The translations under genes were made by a program, and so were the position numbers. A DNA stretch of 64,000 bases from Methylaequor sp045563055 (GTDB lineage Bacteria > Pseudomonadota > Alphaproteobacteria > Methylaequorales > Methylaequoraceae): positions 1-64,000 of the forward strand of contig JBJKUR010000015.1 in NCBI GenBank assembly GCA_045563055.1. Reading direction: 5' to 3'. Below, piece after piece: positions 1 through 6,109 of the stretch; position 1 is the first letter of the stretch, and every line of letters starts with the position of its first letter. Below the pieces are notes generated by a model, which searched no databases, was not told the origin of the DNA, and saw only the letters and a list, made by a program, of their open reading frames with translations.

Positions 1-8
1 GATATGTT

Positions 9-86
9 ATGGCTTGGACTACACCAATGATTTCAGAAATTTCTGTAGGTCTTGAGATTAATTCTTATGCTTGCGCAGAAAAGTAA
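9..86 (+). CDS. pqqA: PqqA, precursor peptide of pyrroloquinoline quinone
   Basis: A 25-residue open frame begins MAWTTP and contains the segment VGLEINSYAC. The Glu16 and Tyr20 pair (E-x3-Y) is exactly the pair that the PQQ pathway cross-links and excises to build the redox cofactor PQQ. The flanking pattern (W3, P6, E10, G14) also matches short alphaproteobacterial PqqA peptides. It is too short for ordinary ORF calling. No pqqB-E follows: a terminator hairpin and then minus-strand genes come next, so pqqA is either the last gene of an operon lying left of the window or a stand-alone copy. The identification rests on the short motif alone, but the match is good. Confidence 0.85.
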   Translation: MAWTTPMISEISVGLEINSYACAEK

Positions 87-112
87 TTTTAGAGAAATCA
101 ATTATAAAAAAA

Positions 113-134
113 AACCCAGCTAATCAGCTGGGTT
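113..134 (+). terminator. Intrinsic terminator after pqqA, probably bidirectional
   Basis: A perfect 9-bp stem (AACCCAGCT / AGCTGGGTT) with a 4-nt loop is followed by a short T-rich tract. It is preceded by a run of A that would act as a U-tract for minus-strand transcripts. It lies between the pqqA stop and the convergent minus-strand genes, so it can end transcription from both sides. Confidence 0.8.
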
Positions 135-204
135 CTTTACTTAAATTTAAGTTATTCCATTACAATATTATTAATTCAAAATTTAATATAAATTAAATAT
201 AGCT

Positions 205-399
205 TCATAATATTTCCTTCTGATATTTTTTAAAATTTTCAATTCCGAGTATAGATTTAATTTTTTCGAGGGTAATTTCTTTTATCTTAACATCTATATT
301 TTCAAATATTTCTTGGCATCGATCTGAAGTTCTTCTGGCAACTGATGGATCAATAAAATCATTTTCCAAAGCATTTTTTGATCTTATAACCGGATCCAT
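205..399 (-). CDS. Hypothetical protein, 64 aa
   Basis: This short acidic/basic protein begins MDPVIRSKNALEND and has no membrane segment or signal peptide. I do not recognise its family. Its ATG lies 16 nt inside the end of the upstream gene (384-791), in a different frame, which suggests translational coupling. The C-terminal half (EITLEKIKSILGIENFKKYQ) looks helical. It is the last gene before the bidirectional terminator at 113-134. A frameshifted continuation of the upstream protein is an alternative reading, but no family alignment is available to decide. Confidence 0.5.
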   Translation of the reverse strand: MDPVIRSKNALENDFIDPSVARRTSDRCQEIFENIDVKIKEITLEKIKSILGIENFKKYQKEIL

Positions 400-791
400 C
401 TTCGCTTTAGAGCATTTGATAAGATCTTATTCTTTTTTGAATCTATTTCATCAACTAGAGTCATTAATTCGTTATAACTAAAATCTGGTTGAAGAACATC
501 TATAAATTGACCATTAATATTGTATTTTACCTCTAATGTGTTTAATTCATCTTTAATTGGGTCAATATAATCTTCATTATAAATTAATACTTTAACCTTT
601 TTATTAGCTGTTTCTTTAGTAATAGTTGCAATCTCGCTAATCCACCTTGTTCTTTTATTTACTTGAACCCTTATTGATTTTACTTTTTTTAAAATAATAT
701 CTATTTTATGTATTTCTTTAATTACATTTTCATATTCATCAACAAGATTATCTAACAAGTTTTTTGCTTGAATGGAATAATTTTCCTCCAC
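384..791 (-). CDS. Hypothetical protein, 135 aa, helical N-terminal half
   Basis: This is a cytoplasmic-looking protein of unknown family. Residues 1-45 are rich in heptad-like Leu/Ile/Val and charged residues, consistent with a coiled coil. The second half has alternating short strands and helices. The start is GTG, chosen because a strong purine-rich ribosome site (GGGGAGGG) lies 9 nt upstream on the minus strand. That site is the best argument that the gene is real. It overlaps the 64-aa gene that follows by 16 nt. No function is assigned. Confidence 0.6.
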   Translation of the reverse strand: MEENYSIQAKNLLDNLVDEYENVIKEIHKIDIILKKVKSIRVQVNKRTRWISEIATITKETANKKVKVLIYNEDYIDPIKDELNTLEVKYNINGQFIDVLQPDFSYNELMTLVDEIDSKKNKILSNALKRRWIRL

Positions 792-863
792 TAGATTTTA
801 CCCTCCCCACTATAATACTATACATTGAACTTTATAAAAACTCTAGAATTTCATACTGAATTT

Positions 864-1367
864 TTATTCTATTATTATCACTCCTCGCATACCCATTTCT
901 GAATGCTTTCTCATTTTCTTTTTGTCATAAACACTGCATTGTAAATCATTGAATATTCCGGTTTTAATAGGGACAAACCACCATTCAACACTATTTCCAG
1001 GATATACTTCAATATTATTGATATTACCTTTAATTTCGGCTATTTTTTCATTATTTTTAACAATTTGAATTTTTCTTGTAAATATAGACTTAACGAATTC
1101 ATTCGAAGTAAAATAATGCGGAGAGTCGCTATTATTAGTTAAGATGAGTTTATAGAGTTTTCCCGTAAAAAACTTTAATTCTTTTGGAGTAAAATAGTGA
1201 TTGTAGCCAGATCTACCATTAAACTCCATTGTTACTTCGATATGACTTTGTCTTGTTAAGTCGCCAATATTATTAGGTTGTAATTGAGATAAAACTTCAA
1301 TTTTAGGAATTAATAGTAGAACTATAAAACCTGATAAAAAAAATTTTTTTAAAAACAAATCATTCAT
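864..1367 (-). CDS. Secreted cupredoxin-like copper protein
   Basis: This 167-aa protein has an N-terminal hydrophobic segment (residues about 8-22), likely a signal peptide or anchor, followed by a beta-rich domain. The C-terminal half carries the type-1 copper ligand pattern: His84 (SPHYF), Cys144 (LQCSVY), His155 and Met158 or Met160 (KHSEMGMRG). The final hydrophobic strand GVIIIE is also typical of plastocyanin/azurin-like folds. It would act in the periplasm as a small electron carrier or copper-binding protein; which one is not visible. Its ATG overlaps the stop of the upstream DUF2798 gene by 8 nt, so the two are likely co-translated. Confidence 0.75.
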   Translation of the reverse strand: MNDLFLKKFFLSGFIVLLLIPKIEVLSQLQPNNIGDLTRQSHIEVTMEFNGRSGYNHYFTPKELKFFTGKLYKLILTNNSDSPHYFTSNEFVKSIFTRKIQIVKNNEKIAEIKGNINNIEVYPGNSVEWWFVPIKTGIFNDLQCSVYDKKKMRKHSEMGMRGVIIIE

Positions 1368-1581
1368 TTTTCATAACTAAGTCTAAAAACTTATTTATAA
1401 TTGGAACAAAGATTAATATACAGCAAAAAACAACTGGCCATGCAATTAAAAATCTATCAAACCATTTTTCAAAAAATTCAAAATCTACTCCTATCTTTAA
1501 AAATACAATAAAAGCTGAAACCATTGTGCTTGTGCAAAATGACATAATAAATGCAAAGATTAATAAACGCTTAGTTTTCAT
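1360..1581 (-). CDS. DUF2798-type small membrane protein
   Basis: This 73-aa protein has two predicted membrane helices (residues about 7-28 and 46-66). The linker FFEKWFDRFLIAWPVVF resembles the conserved W-x-x-x-W-x-x-A-W-P-V core of DUF2798 proteins. The function of that family is unknown. The gene lies directly upstream of the cupredoxin and overlaps it, suggesting a membrane partner for the copper protein. The family call is by pattern recognition. Confidence 0.65.
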   Translation of the reverse strand: MKTKRLLIFAFIMSFCTSTMVSAFIVFLKIGVDFEFFEKWFDRFLIAWPVVFCCILIFVPIINKFLDLVMKNE

Positions 1582-1652
1582 AATTCTTTTAATATTAATT
1601 TTTAATCACGAAATCTTTAGAAATCTCAATGATATTTTTACATCATATCATT

Positions 1653-2816
1653 TTATAGGTTTTTTAAATTATTTATAATTATCTCTATTTTTTTTTTGAA
1701 CTTAAAAAAACCTGAATTAGCAAATGGCCAGCATAGAAGATCGAAGGGATCATAAATATATTTTAATTTAAAATTATTTTTATGACTCAAATCTTCAACT
1801 ATATTTTTTTCATATCCTATTGATGGATAAGGAAAGGCAATTTCCAAAGAATTAGTCAATTTTTTGAAAACTTGTTCATTTTCCGCAACTTTAACTTTAA
1901 TTTCTTTTTTTTGAAGCATTTTCAGATATTCAATTGATGCAGAACTTATAAACTTTTGTTTTCTATCACTATCATATGAATTACTAAAAATATCATAATA
2001 AATAACAGTAATATTTTTCAATTTATTTAAGAAATTTTCGTTATACTGCATATTATTTGGGCTAAATAGAAAATAATTAAAATCTTTTATATTTTCTAAA
2101 TGAAATGATGGTTCTCTATATTCGTAGTATTGAAATTCAAAAACTTTTGCTTTGTTACTGAGTTGATCAGGTTTAGAAAACTTGTAGCTAGAATATTTTT
2201 CTATGTTATCTTGTCTAGCTAAATAGAATTTTCCTGATGTATGCAAACCTGCTACCCATCTCCATGATAACGTATTGGATGCTTCATCAGCATCTAACAG
2301 ATTTCTGTAGAAAAAATTTGCTCCTAATTCCCATGGTAAATTAAGAGTAAATATCCAAATACTGGCAAACCACATTCTTGTGTGATTATGTAAATACCCA
2401 TATTCTTTGAGCTCTTTAACCCAACTGTCAAAGCAATTGATTCCAGTTTGAGCATTTATGGCTTTATTGTAATCTTTAAAGAAATTTAAATTATTAAGAT
2501 TATCTTCAATTTTTTTTAGTTCAGTTAAATAATCGTCCCAAACTTTTGGTCTTCCTTCTAACCATCCTTTCCAATATGTTCTCCAGAATATTTCTTGAAT
2601 AAATTTTTCTATTCTTTGGTAGTTATAATTTTCTAAACACGAAGAAATAACTTCTTTTTCATGAATTATTCTTCTTCTAATATAAGGTGATAAGTTGGAA
2701 ACGTTTCCTCTTTTGTTGGTACCAAAGTCAAAATTACGATCTTTAGAATAAAGGGGCAGGCCGTTTTCTATAAAACGGTTAAGCAAGTTTTTTGCAACAG
2801 AATGATTAACTTCCAA
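1653..2816 (-). CDS. Photolyase/cryptochrome-like FAD protein with unusual domain order
   Basis: Residues 1-210 match the helical FAD-binding domain of photolyases and cryptochromes: NLSPYIRRRII (41-51), EIFWRTYWKGW (75-85), GYLHNHTRMWFASIW (140-154) and DADEASNTLSWRWVAGL (175-191). The usual N-terminal alpha/beta antenna domain is absent in front of it. Instead, residues about 246-385 look like a degenerate copy of that domain: FNYFLFSPNNMQYNENF mimics the first strand and loop of the antenna fold, ITVIYYD the second strand, and further alternating elements end in DPFDLLCWPFANSGF. The protein therefore appears to be a circular permutation, or to have an unrelated C-terminal domain. It is likely a blue-light flavoprotein. 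DNA-repair activity cannot be inferred. Confidence 0.8.
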   Translation of the reverse strand: MEVNHSVAKNLLNRFIENGLPLYSKDRNFDFGTNKRGNVSNLSPYIRRRIIHEKEVISSCLENYNYQRIEKFIQEIFWRTYWKGWLEGRPKVWDDYLTELKKIEDNLNNLNFFKDYNKAINAQTGINCFDSWVKELKEYGYLHNHTRMWFASIWIFTLNLPWELGANFFYRNLLDADEASNTLSWRWVAGLHTSGKFYLARQDNIEKYSSYKFSKPDQLSNKAKVFEFQYYEYREPSFHLENIKDFNYFLFSPNNMQYNENFLNKLKNITVIYYDIFSNSYDSDRKQKFISSASIEYLKMLQKKEIKVKVAENEQVFKKLTNSLEIAFPYPSIGYEKNIVEDLSHKNNFKLKYIYDPFDLLCWPFANSGFFKFKKKIEIIINNLKNL

Positions 2817-2825
2817 TTTTGTTAG

Positions 2826-2850
2826 TAAAGGCAGAGTTTTTCTGCCTTTA
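2826..2850 (-). terminator. Strong hairpin between the 50-aa gene and the photolyase-like gene
   Basis: A perfect 10-bp stem (TAAAGGCAGA / TCTGCCTTTA) with a 5-nt loop sits 3 nt after the stop of the 50-aa secreted peptide gene and 10 nt before the photolyase-like start. No clear U-tract follows on the minus strand. It may be a weak terminator, an RNA-stability element or an attenuator controlling read-through. Confidence 0.5.
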
Positions 2851-2852
2851 GA

Positions 2853-3005
2853 TTAGTTAGCTTTATCTTCGTTTGAATCTTCAGTAGTAGTGTCGCTGGT
2901 TTCTTTAATTTCTTTATGACCACCACTGCAATGGGCAGCATCAGCCTCAAATGAAAAGGCTAGCAAAGCTAGTGTTAAGATTAAATAAATAGTGAACTTT
3001 GACAT
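2853..3005 (-). CDS. Small secreted peptide, 50 aa, with AHCSGGH motif
   Basis: Reading the minus strand gives ATG then 50 residues. Residues 2-22 (SKFTIYLILTLALLAFSF...) form a clear signal sequence with a likely cleavage after ADA (residues 21-23). The remaining mature peptide starts AHCSGGHKEIK and ends in an acidic Thr/Ser/Asp-rich tail. The single Cys between two His residues could bind a metal or a haem-like ligand, but that is inference. I do not recognise the family. The gene is followed directly by a strong hairpin, and upstream by a 55-aa membrane protein on the same strand. It is too short for default gene calling. Confidence 0.65.
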   Translation of the reverse strand: MSKFTIYLILTLALLAFSFEADAAHCSGGHKEIKETSDTTTEDSNEDKAN

Positions 3006-3055
3006 AAAATACTCCTTTTACAGATATAGGTATTATTGAATAGTAATAATTCAAG

Positions 3056-3223
3056 CTATTTTGTTGAAGCAGATTTATTTTTTTTTAGTTGCATTTTTTT
3101 GAACTTATCTACTACAGCATCTTTCTTAACGAATGATCCTATTAATAAACCAGTTATAAAGGCACCTGTTGAAAGAGAGCCAGTGATAAATGCGGATTTT
3201 AAGGCAAGACTTATTAACTTCAT
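3056..3223 (-). CDS. Small single-pass membrane protein, 55 aa
   Basis: The minus strand encodes 55 residues starting MKLISLALKSAFITG. A glycine-rich membrane helix (about residues 10-32, with repeated G/S spacing such as TGSLSTGAFITGLLIG) is followed by a Lys-rich cytoplasmic tail (KKDAVVDKFKKMQLKKNK). The amino-acid pattern is far more protein-like than the opposite-strand frame. It resembles short YtxH-type membrane proteins in layout only. It lies 50 bp upstream of the 50-aa secreted peptide and is divergent from the methyltransferase. Function unknown. Confidence 0.6.
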   Translation of the reverse strand: MKLISLALKSAFITGSLSTGAFITGLLIGSFVKKDAVVDKFKKMQLKKNKSASTK

Positions 3224-3280
3224 TTTTGTATTATGGGTATTATTTTTAAATCGTTCAACTAAAAAAAATTATTCTTAGTA

Positions 3281-3913
3281 ATGAAAAAAATTTTATTTTA
3301 CAAATACTACAATTTTTTATTAAGAGATGTTTACAATAAAAGTTTAAAACATAACGGCTTTACTCCAAATGGTGTTTGTTGGATAAGCAAAAAGTCACAA
3401 TATAAACGCTTTGATATTTTAACATATTTATTAAATAAGTTATCTGTTAATCAAGATCTTCTGATAGCAGATATAGGATGTGGATATGGTGAGCTTTTAA
3501 ACTATTTTTTATCCAAAGGAAAAAATTTTTCATATGAAGGTTATGATATTAATAAACAAATGATAGATTTTTGTAATAAAAAATTTAATAAATTTAATTT
3601 TTTTTGCAAAAGTTACCCCATTAACAATTGCGATGTATCTGTAATGTCAGGCACTTATAATTATGCAGTTACTGATGATATTATTCTATGGGAAAGTTAT
3701 TTATTATATAATATTTCACAATGTTTAGATAAATGTAGGTTAGGTCTTGTTTTTAACCTTCAATTTGAAAAAAATAGAAGTATTAGAAACAGTATTTATT
3801 ATACAAACATATCTTATATGTTTGATCTATTAAGAAATAAGTTCTCAAAGATTGAGAAGTTTTACTCAGTTAATACTGCAAAAGATATTTATTTTATAAT
3901 TTACCGAACATGA
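3281..3913 (+). CDS. Class I SAM-dependent methyltransferase
   Basis: This 210-aa protein has the SAM-binding motif I (IADIGCGYGELLNYF, residues about 64-78) followed by the acidic motif II (YEGYDINKQMIDFC). It belongs to the broad class I Rossmann methyltransferases. The substrate is not evident. The gene starts 57 bp from the divergent 55-aa membrane protein gene and overlaps the 3' end of the convergent trmL by 20 nt. It is isolated on the plus strand in an otherwise minus-strand region, which suggests an accessory gene. Confidence 0.8.
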   Translation: MKKILFYKYYNFLLRDVYNKSLKHNGFTPNGVCWISKKSQYKRFDILTYLLNKLSVNQDLLIADIGCGYGELLNYFLSKGKNFSYEGYDINKQMIDFCNKKFNKFNFFCKSYPINNCDVSVMSGTYNYAVTDDIILWESYLLYNISQCLDKCRLGLVFNLQFEKNRSIRNSIYYTNISYMFDLLRNKFSKIEKFYSVNTAKDIYFIIYRT

Positions 3914-4373
3914 AATCGTTTTGTCTGGCAGCTTCATATATTATAATCGAGACAGCATTAGATAAATTAAGGCATCTATTTTTCGGTGCCATTGGTATAA
4001 AAATTTTTGATGATTCTTTGACCTTTTCTAATATTAATTGTGGTATGCCATTTGATTCTGACCCAAATATAAAAAAATCACCTCTTTTGTATTTTAAATC
4101 TGTATATTTCTTACTTCCGAACTTTGTTACTATAAAAAATCTCTCTTTGTTGTTTATTTCAATAAAATGTTCAAAATTTTCATAGATAACAATTTCTGTG
4201 TTTTTTATATAATCCATGCCAGCTCTTCTTAGTGATTTTTCATTAATTTCGAAGCCCATTGGCTTTATAATATGAAGTTTATTATTGGTATTCATACATA
4301 ATCTCATTATGTTTCCTGTATTAGGGGGTATTTGGGGATTGAAGAGCACTACATTAAAGATTGGCATGACCAA
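3894..4373 (-). CDS. trmL: tRNA (cytidine/uridine-34-2'-O)-methyltransferase TrmL
   Basis: This 159-aa SPOUT-family enzyme 2'-O-methylates the wobble base of certain tRNA-Leu. The family motifs are visible: FNPQIPPNTGNIMRLC near the N-terminus, FGSESNGIP in the middle, and the knot segment IPMAPKNRCLNLSNAVSIIIYEA at the C-terminus, where Asn and Ser bind SAM. The length is typical. The start may be Met1 or Met3 (ATG at 4367). It overlaps convergently with the methyltransferase gene. Confidence 0.93.
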   Translation of the reverse strand: MVMPIFNVVLFNPQIPPNTGNIMRLCMNTNNKLHIIKPMGFEINEKSLRRAGMDYIKNTEIVIYENFEHFIEINNKERFFIVTKFGSKKYTDLKYKRGDFFIFGSESNGIPQLILEKVKESSKIFIPMAPKNRCLNLSNAVSIIIYEAARQNDFMFGKL

Positions 4374-4392
4374 AGTAATATAATACTGTCGT

Positions 4393-4578
4393 TTAAACTA
4401 AAAAGTTTTTTAATACTTTTTTATAACTAGTTTCTGATTCGAACCACTGGACTAAATTCCCTCCAGTGAAGCCAGTCATCTTAATGTCAATAAACCATTG
4501 TTTTACATCTACATCCCAACCGTAGAATACATCTAGTTGTACGCTTTGTTTATTGACTGATTGGTATTTTCGGGGCAT
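4393..4578 (-). CDS. Hypothetical protein, 61 aa
   Basis: This small soluble protein starts MPRKYQSVNKQSVQ and is rich in aromatic residues (FYGWDVDVKQWFIDIK, VQWF). There is no signal peptide or membrane helix. It lies 19 bp upstream of trmL on the same strand. I do not recognise the family. The aromatic, structured composition suggests a real folded protein rather than random reading. No function is proposed. Confidence 0.55.
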   Translation of the reverse strand: MPRKYQSVNKQSVQLDVFYGWDVDVKQWFIDIKMTGFTGGNLVQWFESETSYKKVLKNFLV

Positions 4579-4668
4579 AGAAGATAAATAATAAATTTAT
4601 TTTTAACTGCAACAAGATATTGCAATATTTAGACCAAATTTGAAAAAATAAATTATATCTAGATAAAA

Positions 4669-5628
4669 TTATAAACAAATCTCTTTGTTTATTGACTTAT
4701 CTATTTCTTTGAACGTAGATATAAGTTTTTTATCTTCAGACATGTCGTTATTTTCAGTCGTTAAGAGTGACTCTCCGTAGAAAATTGAATTTGCACCAGA
4801 AAGCAGACAAAGTATTTGAGTTTCGTTTGATAGATTTTTTCTTCCTGCAGATAACCTAATTCTTGATTTTGGTAAAAGGATTCTTGCAGTTGCAATCATT
4901 CTCACTAACTCAACTGGTTCTAGAGGCTTCTGATTGCCAAGAGGTGTTCCTGGGACAGGAACTAAAGAATTAATCGGCACACTTTCAGGTTGAGGGTTTA
5001 AATTTGCTAGAACTTCCAGCATTCTTGCTCTATCATGCCAGCTCTCCCCCATGCCTATTATACCACCTGAACAAACACTGATTCCTGCATCTCTAACATT
5101 ATTGATAGTTTGCAATCTTTCCTTAAAATCTCTTGTAGTTATAATTTCTTTGTAGTACTCCGGTGAAGTGTCGATATTATGATTGTAAGCATCAAGTCCA
5201 GCTTTCTTAAGTTCTTTTGCCTGTTCTTTGGTAATGGAACCCAAGGTAACACAAGCTTCTAAACCCAAACCTTTGACTTCTTTGATCATCTTTACAACGG
5301 TGTTTAGATCATTTCCATTTTTGAGCTTTTTCCATGCTGCACCCATACAGAATCTATCAGCACCATTTTTTTTAGCTTTTTTTGCAGCAAATTTAACTCT
5401 TTCTACATCGATAAGGCTTTCTTTATTTAGATCAACATTATAATGAGCAGACTGAGGACAATATTTACAGTCTTCAGGGCATGAACCAGTTTTTATTGAA
5501 ATAAGTGAAGCTAGCTGTACTTCAGAGTTTTGGAAATTTTTATTATGAACCTTCTGAGCCTTAAATATCAGCTTATTCAAAGGGGAGGATATAAGGCTTT
5601 TTATTTTCTTTAAAGAGATTTTAATCAT
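4669..5628 (-). CDS. bioB: Biotin synthase BioB
   Basis: This radical SAM enzyme inserts sulfur into dethiobiotin in the last step of biotin synthesis. Counting from the chosen start, Cys50, Cys54 and Cys57 (TGSCPEDCKYC) bind the SAM [4Fe-4S] cluster. Cys94, Cys126 and Cys186, with the Arg in RIRLSAGR, bind the sacrificial [2Fe-2S] cluster. An ATG 30 nt further upstream is possible, but the chosen start gives an 8-nt overlap (ATGATTAA) with the preceding gene and a family-like N-terminus, 319 aa in all. No other bio genes are in the window; birA is at 29648. Confidence 0.95.
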   Translation of the reverse strand: MIKISLKKIKSLISSPLNKLIFKAQKVHNKNFQNSEVQLASLISIKTGSCPEDCKYCPQSAHYNVDLNKESLIDVERVKFAAKKAKKNGADRFCMGAAWKKLKNGNDLNTVVKMIKEVKGLGLEACVTLGSITKEQAKELKKAGLDAYNHNIDTSPEYYKEIITTRDFKERLQTINNVRDAGISVCSGGIIGMGESWHDRARMLEVLANLNPQPESVPINSLVPVPGTPLGNQKPLEPVELVRMIATARILLPKSRIRLSAGRKNLSNETQILCLLSGANSIFYGESLLTTENNDMSEDKKLISTFKEIDKSINKEICL

Positions 5629-6109
5629 TTTTTTCGTAGTTTGGTAAAAACATTTCACCTGTACAAAAAAGATACTCTAACCTTACTTTAGAATCAATAG
5701 GTCCTTGAATTTCATACGGTGTTTTGTTAATAATTAGTTTCCCTCCATTTATTAAAAGGTCTTGAAAAAAGAAAGTCATAGAATCCTGAGGAGTTGCTCC
5801 AAAAAACTTTAAACTCTTATCTTTAAACTCTTTTTTATCTAGTAAATTACTTATCGTCGATGCTGAAGTTATTAAATCTGCATTTTCTATGCTACTCTTT
5901 GATTTAACTTTAAAAATTGAAAGCGTATCTTTACTGTCCAACTTTTTAATTGAAACTGCAGCATTGTAAGAGAAATTTTTCGTTTCTATTAAAAAGCTTA
6001 GACCACATTCATCGGGAACATTATTTTCAAGTTTAATTATTGAATTAATTTTTACATTTGCAGATGCTAATGTTGAAAATGATAAGAATAAAAGTATAAG
6101 TTTAAACAT
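5621..6109 (-). CDS. Hypothetical secreted protein, 162 aa
   Basis: An N-terminal signal peptide (MFKLILLFLSFSTLASA, likely cut after residue 17) is followed by a beta-rich domain with two cysteines (Cys35 and one near residue 150 in EYLFCTGEMF) that could form a disulfide in the periplasm. I do not recognise the family. Its stop overlaps the bioB start, so it is probably transcribed with bioB. Its ATG abuts the divergent nnr start codon with no base between them (CATATG). Confidence 0.7.
   Translation of the reverse strand: MFKLILLFLSFSTLASANVKINSIIKLENNVPDECGLSFLIETKNFSYNAAVSIKKLDSKDTLSIFKVKSKSSIENADLITSASTISNLLDKKEFKDKSLKFFGATPQDSMTFFFQDLLINGGKLIINKTPYEIQGPIDSKVRLEYLFCTGEMFLPNYEKND

Noticed and set aside
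3036..3278. 80-codon plus-strand frame with hydrophobic end
   Set aside because: It lies opposite two better minus-strand genes; the 55-aa membrane frame has a coherent helix and tail, whereas this frame has no sensible domain.
3910..4185. 91-codon frame antisense to trmL
   Set aside because: Shadow of trmL; no motif or ribosome site.
4606..4625. Short TGCAA/TTGCA inverted repeat before bioB's end
   Set aside because: Five bp in AT-rich sequence is within chance; no terminator features.
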